Shown here: piece by piece, positions 44,001-54,200 of the stretch
How the letters are laid out: the number at the start of each line of letters is the position of its first letter
How positions within the stretch are numbered: the first letter of the stretch is position 1
Assembly (NCBI GenBank): GCA_037783545.1
Contig: JBBELK010000482.1
Span: 1-64,000 of the forward strand
From: Henricia sp. BOLD:AAB3569
Lineage: Eukaryota; Echinodermata; Asteroidea; Spinulosida; Echinasteridae
Direction of reading: 5' to 3'
DNA length: 64,000 bases
Notes under the pieces: model-generated
What the model was told of the DNA's origin: nothing
The model's database searches: none
Seen by the model: the letters and a program-made list of their open reading frames with translations, nothing else
Translations under genes and position numbers: made by a program

Positions 44001-45985
44001 TTAAAATATGAATATTGATCCCGAATATATGAATATTGAATATTATATATGAATATTATATATATATGATTATATTATATTATATATGAATATTGATCAA
44101 TATTTTTCCTACGAAGATGGCGTCTGTGAACGTGATCAATACAATGGAAATTCTGGACAGTACTCAACAATTTTAATGAGCCCGGATCCAGCACTGATTT
44201 ATAGTTATAGTCGCGAAAACTCAGCCCAGACGTACTGAGCAACATCCGACTAATTTTGCACGTGACATATGTATTAAAACTGTAAAAATGACCCGTTTGT
44301 ATTTTTTTACCTTTGGATAGCGTGTGACGAAAAAATCATCTGCAAGATGTACTGCGAGCACGGCTTTAAGAAAGATGACGATAACTGCGATATTTGTCTG
44401 TGTGCGGAACCGCCGGGTAAGTACATGACAAAAATTTGAATCTTACTCCTGTCTGACCAAGTACAAGTTTTTCCTAGATTGTATAATTAGAATATTTTAT
44501 GCCAATTGAAGTAGTTTTACAAGTAGCTACATTTTAAAAGTAGCTGTATGCATATTTTTTCCCAGCATGGTTAAGGAAACCTTGCTTTTGATTGGTCTCT
44601 ACAACATGCATATACATGAGAGAGGGCACTATCTTATGAATATTCAATTCCAATGCACCAATAAAAAGCACTGAAATTTCTCAATGACCAATCATGCTGG
44701 GAAACAAAGTAGGCTATACCTGTATGGCTGAATATATTGTGTCTTTCTTTGAAATGGAAAGTGATGCCAACAGCACAGAATATGACAAAACCTTCAGAGA
44801 AAACGCAGGGCGAAGGGGTGCATCAAACCAAAATGGCGTCGTGCTTGCATCAAGCGAAAAGCGTCACCAAACTCGGCCAACCTGCTTTGGACTGCGAGCC
44901 TGACGGTAGTTTTGCACCGGTGAGTACAAGTGCCAAACTTTTGTTTTAAAAATGGAATTCAAATCCGAATGGAATCGTGATTCCTAGGTGGGAATGAAAT
45001 CATTTCTAAAAATGTTTGAAATTAAGACCTACCTCAAAATGACATTTTTCCTTACTTTTGACTGCAACATGTGTTGGTGTCTTGCTTAGATTCAATGTCA
45101 TAGTGTCGAATGCTGGTGTGTTGACCAAACTACTGGTGTGGAGCTCAGCGGAACACGGGTTGCCAAAGCAAAACCAGTCTGCGACAATGCTCCACCTCCA
45201 AGTAAAAAAGGTAAAGGATGGTCATTAATTATTATTTCTTATACAATTTTGGAAAAACTGCAAAGTTAGATTTTTGATGGAAAATATGGAAATTTTACTG
45301 CCCCAAATCACCAAAACTTAATTTAATACTTTTAAATCTCAAGTCCAAAAAATATTCACTTAAGTTAAAATTGAGTATGAATAATTGTTAGGGATTGTGA
45401 CCCAGGGAACGCCAGGGGTGAATAAACTTGATACAAATGTGGATGCAGTAAAAAGCAACTTGGCTCCACCGGGATTTGACCGTGGACCTTCTGCTTAACA
45501 TGCAGACGCCCTACCAATTGAGCTATGAAGTCAACTGGTGGTATTGAATCACGGCAGTGCAGTTGTTCCTTACTTGTTCAGTTGTTCTTGTTTTTTTTCT
45601 TCAAAAACAGTGTAAGGGGCCGTCCAAAGTTGTCAACATTTTCACGTTTCTACAAAGCATAGGAAGGGGGAGGGGGTCTTGAAAAATACTACGCACTGTA
45701 GAACCGTGAAAATGTTGACAACTTTGGATGGCCCCGAATTTTTCCTCACCTTACACAGACACCAAGCCAAAGTCAAACTGCCGAGTTAGCCGACTTGCAG
45801 CCCAATCAACTCTCGATACGCAGGAAGGTTCTGGAAATACGTATCTCCCAATCTGCGACGATCGCGGTAACTACGAGCATGTGCAGTGTTATCTAGAAAC
45901 CGACATCTGCTGGTGTGCAGATACGATTACTGGGGAAAGATTGACGGCCAGCAACGCACGGCGAATGCTTGCATGCGCTCCTTAA
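38070..45985 (+). CDS. Secreted mosaic protein: two lipocalin domains, YGCC/GPN module, antistasin-like module, two thyroglobulin type-1 domains
   Basis: Sixteen exons: 38070-38201, 39256-39377, 39646-39755, 40037-40252, 40442-40528, 40777-40844, 41177-41322, 41688-41803, 42269-42478, 42909-42956, 43275-43388, 43704-43829, 44321-44416, 44798-44919, 45090-45210 and 45759-45985 (TAA). All phases agree; 686 aa. A hydrophobic signal peptide spans about residues 1-18. Lipocalin 1 has FMGTWY (45-50) and STDY (128-131); lipocalin 2 has FLGEWY (246-251) and STDY (339-342). Next come a papilin-like module (about 430-456, YGCC, GPNYQGCP), a six-Cys antistasin-like module (about 499-527), and two thyroglobulin type-1 domains (about 550-608 with CWCVD; 618-686 with CWCAD). 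The lipocalin units share exon phases (0-2, 2-1, 1-1), and four following module exons are phase 1-1, as in shuffled extracellular modules. Expected roles are ligand carriage plus protease inhibition, but no single known orthologue is recognised. Confidence 0.94.
38957..39032. repeat. Perfect-centre hairpin in intron 1 of the lipocalin-mosaic gene
   Basis: AATCTCG...GGCTCCGTCTCCATG is followed by a five-base gap and CATGGAGACGGAG, then CGAAGCCGAGATT. The right arm carries three iterated GGAGAC units. Confidence 0.75.
41849..42161 (+). repeat. Tandem array of four tRNA-like units, about 78 bp each
   Basis: Units start near 41849, 41926, 42004 and 42082, each with TAGCTCAGCTGGTAGAGCAT (a consensus Pol III A box). 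In units 1-3 the B-box region is replaced by GGGGAAAACCTGAGGGAGTA; only the last unit ends with CGGGCTCGAATCCC, a B box. The array lies in the intron before exon 9 of the lipocalin-mosaic gene. Confidence 0.88.
45395..45560 (-). repeat. tRNA-Asn-like SINE, reverse orientation, last intron
   Basis: Minus-strand GACTTCATAGCTCAATTGGT leads to an anticodon arm TCTGC-ATGTTAA-GCAGA (GTT with U33 kept), then a variant B box and GGTGGAGCC. The characteristic tail and the AACAACTGCACTGCCGTGAT leader are both present. Confidence 0.78.
45616..45735. repeat. GGGGCCGTCCAAAGTTG inverted-repeat MITE directly before the last exon
   Basis: GGGGCCGTCCAAAGTTGTCA at the left pairs with the complement TGACAACTTTGGATGGCCCC at the right, and the arms extend through ACATTTTCACG. 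Its right end is only 23 bp from the last exon start, so it abuts the polypyrimidine tract. A half-element is at about 43575-43655. Confidence 0.82.
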
Positions 45986-46970
45986 ACATGATGCAATGTA
46001 GTTTACATGTATTTGAGCATTTTGAGAGAACTTTATTAAAAGACAATGCTATTTGCAGCGCTGCATTTTTTATGACGAATGCTGTTATAGAGCAACAGTT
46101 TGAATTTACTGACATTTTTAAGACGCCACAAGTATAGGCTGTGCTTTCAAAATTGGTTTATTTCAGTAGTTTTGCCAGTGACTATACAACAAGCATACAA
46201 GCCGTTTTGCCACATTATGAAAATTAGTAACAGATTTCGTAAAGTTTGTGTGAAACACACTGATATAATAATTTTTTTTGACATTGGACAATTCTAAAAT
46301 GCGCTACATTTTCCACTACTTTGCAGTCCAGCTACTTTGAATATTTAAATATATTTTTCACTTATGTATACGTGCTTACATTATAGGTGTAGCTTTTCTA
46401 ATCTGAATAGAGGTAGAAATTTCATCAAAGATTTCTGAAAAGTTAGCAAGAATGAACAATAATGTTCAAAATAAAAGTTAGTAATTTTTGTTGAAAAAAA
46501 GAAAAATTGATATCTTAAATGATGCGATGCCAAACAAAAATAGAAAAAAAATGCGTATATTTTATGAATGCAAATAATTTTCAACAAACTATAAATCTAG
46601 ATATTTAGGGAGGGACTCAATTTACATCTCATTTGCATAAATGGATGCCACTAGAGGGAAATAAAAACATGTTTTGCATAATCATTTGCATAGCTCCACC
46701 TACTAATTTGCATATTACATTTAAAAAAATTAGATTTTATATGAAACTAGACCAGCCAATTTTCAGCACGCATCATCTTAATATACAAGCTCTATTGCAT
46801 CATATAAGCATTTTTACAACTACAAAACAATCTACGTAATTTGCCTGACGTCTCTGAAACAAATAGTTTTGTTATGTACAAACATCCTTTCTTCATAAAT
46901 ATATACTTTAAAAGGGCCTTCGCTCACAAGCCTTTCGCTTGTATATAGGCACGTTTTCTTTGAGTACAAA

Positions 46971-46976
46971 AATAAA
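46971..46976 (+). terminator. Candidate poly(A) signal of the lipocalin-mosaic gene
   Basis: AATAAA followed within 30 bp by GT-rich GTGATGTATGTGTAA, the usual cleavage-site context. This would give a 3' UTR of about 1 kb. Confidence 0.4.
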
Positions 46977-47200
46977 GAATTCGCCAAGTACAATGTGATG
47001 TATGTGTAACCTCGTGATCAGCAATGCAAAAAAATGGCAAATACAAAAAAATAAAAATAGGTAAAAATTCACATATTGGGTCATTTTGCATGTTTCACAC
47101 GCACAATTGGTATCCAGGTGACCATACTAAATTTTGGTTGCCATGTTATGTGACTGGATGCACGCAGCAGGTATGAAGTACACAATCAATGTACCGTGTT

Positions 47201-47442
47201 CAGGGGGGGGGGGGGGGCCGTGACATTTTTAAGCATGAAATGCTGATGACAATGAAATAGCGAGCGCGTAGCGCGAAGCCCTGACGACTTCTAGATGGAT
47301 TCTAGATGCTCTGTGGTGCGATCTGAGGCAATATTTAACCACTTTAAGCAGGAAAAGTGTGCACAAAAAGTGGTGTTTTATTTATTTATTTTTTGAAAAG
47401 GAGGGGCATGCACCCCCACGCCCACCCCTGGATCCGCCCCTG
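47201..47442. mobile_element. hAT-like remnant with homopolymer-expanded end
   Basis: The right end CCACCCCTGGATCCGCCCCTG is typical of hAT elements. The left end is CAG followed by a run of 15 G. GTGTT occurs next to both ends and may be the remains of a target duplication. Confidence 0.5.
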
Positions 47443-48249
47443 GTGTTCACCATAGTAGAGAGTAGTAGCAATCAGACGACCAAACTGTTGGTTGCTAGTT
47501 ATTAGTGTGCAACACATAGCAACAACAGCTTAGTATGTGGACATTCTAAACTGCACCTTCAATTTGAAGGTGAATAATTTTGGGCACAAGCCACAGTGCA
47601 AAGGTTACACGTAAAGGGCTAAATGAGGATAGACCGACCAGGGAGAAAAGCCTGCCCCAAATTGAAAAAAGGAAATGAATTAAAATTCATGTTTTCTGAA
47701 AGTAGACCCAACTGGCAATTCCATACAAAATGTCCCTATACACCGTTTCCTGCAGTTTTCACTGCCTAAAATTAGAGAATAAAAGTGTGTTTTTGTAATA
47801 CCGGCTGGGGACCTGGAGGCTGATAATGGCCCGAGCCGTAAATCCCATTCATAAATACCTTTTTTTGTAAATCAGTCAAACACCAAAAATTCTTCGAGAA
47901 TGAATGTTGTAGTTTGGCCATTTTTGCAGATTATTTTCCTGCATGCGTTGTTTAAAGTGCTGTGCATGTTACGTACATTGCACGCGTTTTACACGCACAC
48001 GCACACGGTCGAGTAAACTGCACCAAATTTCCTTTCTGGCATGTGTGGTTCTTGTGTGCGTGCGCGTGTTCCATACGCGCTGAAACTGACTAGGGCGCGG
48101 CCACTGGCCAGGCTTAAAAGTTTTTAAGACTGGCCGTTTAAGACTGGCCACGTGGCATGCTCTCAGCCAATAGGGATGCGTAAACTGTCTAAGGTATTTA
48201 TGAATGACTTTTTCATGCCACGACTTTCCTCCTACCCGAATTATCTGCC

Positions 48250-51225
48250 TCATAGAAAGCAAACGGGGCCAATGTCTAGCCCAAATTTTTGCCCGGGGTT
48301 TTTGTTATAGCCTAAGGGGTTTATGTCAGTAATCGGAAGCTGGTCGACAGTGTTTGTTGAGAATTCCAAAACGGTTGTCTTTTGCTTTTTGGGCACACCC
48401 TGGTGAGAGAACAAGTCCAACTAACACAATTACAAGTTTGGTAAACAAAAAAAGTGAAAATTGTCATGTGTGTTACAGTACAGTACATGTACAACACGGT
48501 TAGTGCAGGAGAAATATAGTAAAGAGAAACACACCCAAGAAACAAAAGACATTGTGCTGAACAAGTGCAACCCGTAAATTATTGTAAATACAAACACAAA
48601 GAAATATGCGGACCAACTTAACAAAGAATGGCAATTGAAGCAGTGCCTTGTGGTATAGGTTTGTATTTGAGTCCCTCACAAGTCCACCACAAGTCCCTCA
48701 AATGAACTCCAACAAAGGCATTTTTTGTGCGTGTTCATCCTTTGCTTCTTGTTACTGAACTTGTGACGGACTTGTGCGGGACTTGTGATTTTATCGGCTC
48801 TGGACTTGTGATAGACTTGTGATGGACTCGACTACAACCCTGCCCTATGGGCGCTGCCATTTTGTACGAAAGCTGGGTGAAGAATGACTTTTTCGGTACA
48901 ATTTTGTTTTTTTGCCACAAGAATGCACAAGAGTTGTACACAGAAACGTCATTCTTTGTCATTTTTTTTGACAAAATGACAGTGCACAAACTACAAGACA
49001 TAATTGCAATGCATAGTTCCGACCTGTCAATCAAGCCGAACCCGCGACCAATCACAACAGAGCTAGCAGACGGCGCCCACAAAGGTCAAAGTGATGCAAT
49101 CATCACAAACAATCCGCGATGTTCTGCCCATACAGTTTGTATGTTGTATGCGCCAGTGACCGGGTGAATTTTGGTTTCAATGTCGGGCGATTCGCTGTTC
49201 AAAGGTAGGAAAGCGCATTTTTATGAAAGATATGTCATCCCTGCATTACTAGCCCTTCGCTCAGTGTGTGCTACGGTAACTGTCGACCTCAAAACATAAA
49301 TACCTTTGGGTTTTCTCCAATGAATCTGTGCTTTCCATGCCGAGTCCCGTTGCTTTGTACGTAGTCTCCCATTTTTTTGCGATGGCTTGTGAGCACATAG
49401 CAACAATATCCAAGGGGGCGGGGTTAACTGGGCAATCTCGGAACTATGCATTGCCATTCTTTGTGAAGTTCGCATCTGCCTTTTCATGGGTCATATTTCT
49501 GTATAACAATCTACTGGTTGCACCTGCTTTGAGCACAATACTTTTGTATACATTAATAGAGAATATAAACGCAATTCTTACCTTGCAGTCGTCCAACGTT
49601 GCCGTAATTATTCCACTTTCGTTTGTAATTGTTTCCTCATTGTAAGCTTTAAATTGCGCCGCTTTATCGTAGTGGTTCCCCTTCTGATGGTAGTAAGCCA
49701 CGCCCCTTTGACATCTATATGTAATTCTGTTTGGAAAAAATTCACGGTCAAACTTCAAAAAGTGCTAAGATGCATCTTAAGAAGGGTCACTCTTCTTATC
49801 TTGAGATGTTGGTATGGGAATTAGGATGCATTGAACTCGTCTTAACTTTTGTGAAATCGACCCCAAGTCTCAGTGATTAGTTGACAATTTGTACTAACTG
49901 CATGACATGTTACTTGATTTAAATACATGACTAGGTCTCAGTGGTTAGTTGACAATTTGTACTAACTGACGAGACCCGTTACTTGATTTAAATACATGAT
50001 CACGGGCGGATTTCACAAAGCGCTAAGAGGCGTCTTAGGAAGGGTCACTCTTCTTATCTTGGGACATTAATTATTTGATAATATGCAAATGTTACTTACT
50101 CTTGCGTGGCTTTTTTATGTCTTAAATGTAAAAATCTCAGCTGAACAGTATTTGCCCGGTATGCTATTGTATATCCTTCGGGCCAACTGCTAAACCAACC
50201 GGCTTCGCTTTTGACCCATGCTTTTATTTCAATCTGTGAAATGAAAAAAAGGGGGAAAAAAGAGAAAAAGTCAATCTGAAATTCTAATGTCTGATAATTA
50301 AAGATATATTACATAATTGAAAAACTTTTAAAAACAGGAACAACAGCATTACACAACTAAAGAATAATGTTGATAAACCGTCTTGTAGAAATTTCAGCCA
50401 CATAGATGCAGTAATATTTCAGAAAACTTAAAAAACAAATAAATAAATAAACAGAAAGAAAAAAAAACATGCACGGTTTTTGTACATGAATGAATGGTAA
50501 AAACAATGTCTGCAGACAATATTTTTAAAACCACCTTCAGTAGGCAATTTCTCCAAAAAAGGTACCATTTTACACGGGAAAAAAATCATGTGGTGTTTGT
50601 CCGTTTATTTTGTCAAGTAAAATTTTGGGTAACTGCAAATGATGTATCGGGGCTTTAAATATATGTTGTCCCCATTTTGCATATGGGTAAATCAGGAATT
50701 TCATCATTTTTCTATTCATAAATTTGACAAAAGTAATTTTTAGAAACAAGAAAAAATGTTTACTCACTGTTTGTGTGACAGGGCTTACGCACGTCCGGCC
50801 AGTATCTGACAAATCGCAATATGCTTGAAATTTGTCCCCCGGTGAACCTTCGTTGGGGTCCAACCAGTACTCTCCTGTTGGCGACAAGTCCAAATATTTT
50901 AAAATTAATTCTCAATTTGGAATGGACCTGAAACATAATGACGTCACAGTTTGATACATGCTTTCCTGTGGCCATAATCGTCTGGTACCCTGAGACTCCC
51001 CCATAGAATTGCACGCGTGCAAACAAACAGTGATATCAATATGTTTCAGGTCCATTGATCAGAAATGATTACAAAACAGAATTGATTTTCAAAGATTGCC
51101 TAAACTTTTGGAATGAAACACTCACCGTCTTGATAATCTGGGAAGTCTGACTTCAAGTCTTTGCAGTTGACGGCAGGGTCGGCTTCAGTACCCGTTTTCT
51201 TTTTGAGGTCGGGTATCGTGATGGG
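48250..51225 (-). other. COLFI C-propeptide exons of the collagen
   Basis: Five exons (51126-51225, 50768-50874, 50100-50233, 49582-49726, 48250-48399) encode about 211 residues. The calcium-site motif [10 protein letters not shown] is present, followed by [32 protein letters not shown] and GPVCFL. Six cysteines remain. Compared with human COL1A1 the positions of C2 (after RDLK) and C3 (in DPNQGC) hold Ser/Asp-type residues. A candidate BMP-1-type Ala-Asp site (TEA/DPAV) precedes C1. The usual N-glycosylation sequon before ITYxC is lost (QEIT), while NES further on is a new sequon. Confidence 0.9.
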
Positions 51226-54200
51226 CTGTAAAGTAAATGGGCATTTTAGTAAACTCAAAATTATGCATGTATTAACAGATTTTCAGACAAGTAGCCTCGA
51301 GAAATGATTGTTGTCACCCTATTCAAGAAATGTAAGGATATATTTTCAAAAAGAAACATTATTTTAAGGGTCAAAGACTGATAACCAAACCAACATTTAT
51401 GCATGATTTTGGAAAAATTTTAAAATAAAAAATTACAAATGTGTAGTAATTGAGAAACATTTTGGAAATACATTTGTGACAATACAAAGTAAGTAGTCTA
51501 ACTTACTGTGGGTGTAACTGTTGGAGGCGTGGCTACAGTTGGTGGGGGTGATACTCCAGCAGGCAGACCAGGGGGTCCTGGAGGCCCAGGGCGTCCCTAA
51601 AACAGCAAAAAAAAAAAATAATACATGAGAATGATTTTCAGATGATTAAGGAAATGCTTAAGAAATTAAACCATCAACTTCTACTTAGGGGAATTTGAAC
51701 AAAGACTTGGGCAAGTTGCACGCCCCCATTCAGTGCCCACGCACTGAAGTGTAACACAAGTGTCTGTCCCGGCTACGAGTGTATATTGGAAATTTGTACA
51801 CAGGGTTTTTAGAAAGGCTTGTTGTCACACTATTTGTAACCCTTTTTGGGCCTAAGAGTTATCTCTTCAGAACAACTGAAACTTATTTCTTTTATTCTGA
51901 GACCAGACAAAGGCATTTCCTCGAAAATATGGTCTATGTTGCCAAAATGCCCGCTTTACCGTGGAAAGACCCATTCACTTTTGCTTGAATTATGAACCAG
52001 CTTAACTATAAGTTGCAATGAAAACTCATTTAAAATACACATAGGACAAGGTATGTTTTCATGTAACTAAACAATTTGTGCTTCAACTTGACATGACTAA
52101 TTACACCCGACATGTCGCTCTTTAAATCAAGCGCACTTGCTGAAACGATAGTGAATTTGTTACTCACCGGAATTCCCTTTGGTCCCAGGTTTCCCTTATA
52201 ACCTCTAGGTCCCTGAAGAACACAACGAAACAAAAGTTGTTAAGTCAATTTAAATTGCTCAAATAACAGTTTTAAGAAAAAGATTTTCAAAAATGTTATA
52301 TTGTGGGTCAGGTTTCCTGAAGGTACCATGCAGGCCCATAACTATCAAAGTCATCCTCACATAAGGGTCATTCTATAATTTTGGGGTCCAATTTTTCTGT
52401 CGCTGTTACATCTGACATCTTGTAAAATGTTGTAGTTTGTAAATTCAAGACATATTCTTTAAATGCCTTCTATTTCAAAGAGTGATTACATAAAGTACAA
52501 TTCATAAAAATATGTTTTGAAGGCATTTTTAATGATACTTGTATGGCAAATGGCAGTATGTCAGGTGTAACAGGGACAGAAAAATGTCACACGTTGGACC
52601 CCAAATTTATAGAATGACCCATAAGCAAGTCCTCACAAGTCCTCACAAGTCCTCACAAGTCCTCACAAGTCCTCACAAGTCCCCACAAGTCCCCACAAGT
52701 CCCCACAAGTCCCCACAAGTCACAAAGCCTTCTGCTAGTTTCAGATTGACCTTTGAATTGCTGGGGTTTCATTATTATATTTTATCAGATAAAGTCCAAC
52801 TTACTAATGGTCCAGTGCCACCCTCTGGTCCCGGCGGTCCTGGGTTACCCTGCTCCCCTTCAGGGGCTAAACCCTGCAAAGTGAACAGACAATATGCAAA
52901 AAAGAAGAACTTAATGATAGTATACATGATTGGTAAACTGTTACAAATAGTGTTATCCCCCTATGTGATTGAAGATATGCATGATTAAAACCAACCTGAG
53001 CAAAAACCAGCTCTGTACTTCGTCTAACTTTTGAGAAAACAGTCAAAAAAGGGTTTGCAGTCATTTCGCCCCAAAACCACTTCGCCCTGAACCACGGCCT
53101 GTGCACGAAGTGGTTTTGGGGCAAAGTGGCATTTGGGCGATGTAGTGTTTGGACGAAGTAATTTGGGGCGAAATGGCACTCGGGCGAAGTGGTTTGGAGC
53201 GAAATGGCACTTGTGCGAAATGGTTTTGGGGCGAATTGAATTTTCGTCTCATGAGACGAAAACTAATTGTTTTACTCATTTCTTAAAGACTATAGCACTT
53301 TAGACAAAACCATTTCAGGGGAAGTTTTCTACGGTCATCATGTTTATATTGTGTAAGTTAGGCGTAAATCTGTGAACATTTCTGATTTTCGAGATTACCA
53401 ATGATGTATACTGCCTTTAAAAGTACTCAAATGTATTTACAAATTCTCACTTTTTTCTCCAGAATAACCCAAAACACAATATTTGGTGTGTAGCATGATT
53501 GCCACAAAAATAAACTGAACAAATACTGGGCGAGGAAAAATATCATATGGCAACTTATTTTTGGTACTCATTGGGATTCGAACCCAAGTCCTCCGACACA
53601 TTGGGCAGATGCTCTACAATGCTCAAGAATTGTATTTCAGAAAATAATGTACAAACAAAAAGACACAAATATGGACAACATTTTTAGTAACAAAGTATTT
53701 TTTGCCAGGCTCATAAAAATCTTATGTTTTCATCAGGACTTAATTGACAGGACAAGAATTACTTTAGTTGTTGGTGCAAGCCCTTACCTTCGGCCCCTTA
53801 GGTCCTCTGACCGGAGGGTCATTTGGAGGGCCTTTTGGGCCCTTTTCGCCCTTAGGGCCCTGCGGCTCTTCTCCTTTGGGCCCCACATCACCTTTTTCTC
53901 CCTGTAGGGGTAAAATCAACAAAAATCAAAGTCTTAAAGCCTTAATACAACATTTACAGTTACCCAACTTCACAAACTGACAGGAAAAATCTGACAAAAA
54001 TTTTTGATAGCATTGGTAACAAATCTTACATGCCTTTTTTTTCGTGGAAAATGGTACCATTGTGGGAGAAATTGCCAACTGAAAGTGCATTTTTTGTCAT
54101 AAAATGTCTGCAGAAAATGTTTTACCATTCATTCAACAACAAAAAATGCATGGATTTTTCAGGTTTTCTGAAGTATTACTGCATCTATGTAGGTAGTTTC

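Larger units (their letters stand above)
45986..48249. other. 3' untranslated and intergenic region between convergent genes 4 and 5
   Basis: No coding exon seen. It contains the likely 3' UTR of the lipocalin-mosaic gene, a hAT-like remnant at 47201-47442 and otherwise AT-rich sequence. The 3' UTR of the collagen should occupy part of the right side; its poly(A) site was not found. Confidence 0.6.

Noticed and set aside
49250..49425. Candidate last collagen exon with LDIVAM...YLCFEV on the minus strand
   Set aside because: It lacks a good acceptor and COLFI terminal residues; the exon at 48250-48399 ends [13 protein letters not shown] and fits phase and family.
52625..52722. CRISPR-like short repeat array
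   Set aside because: Units are 10 bp in direct contact without spacers, in an animal intron.
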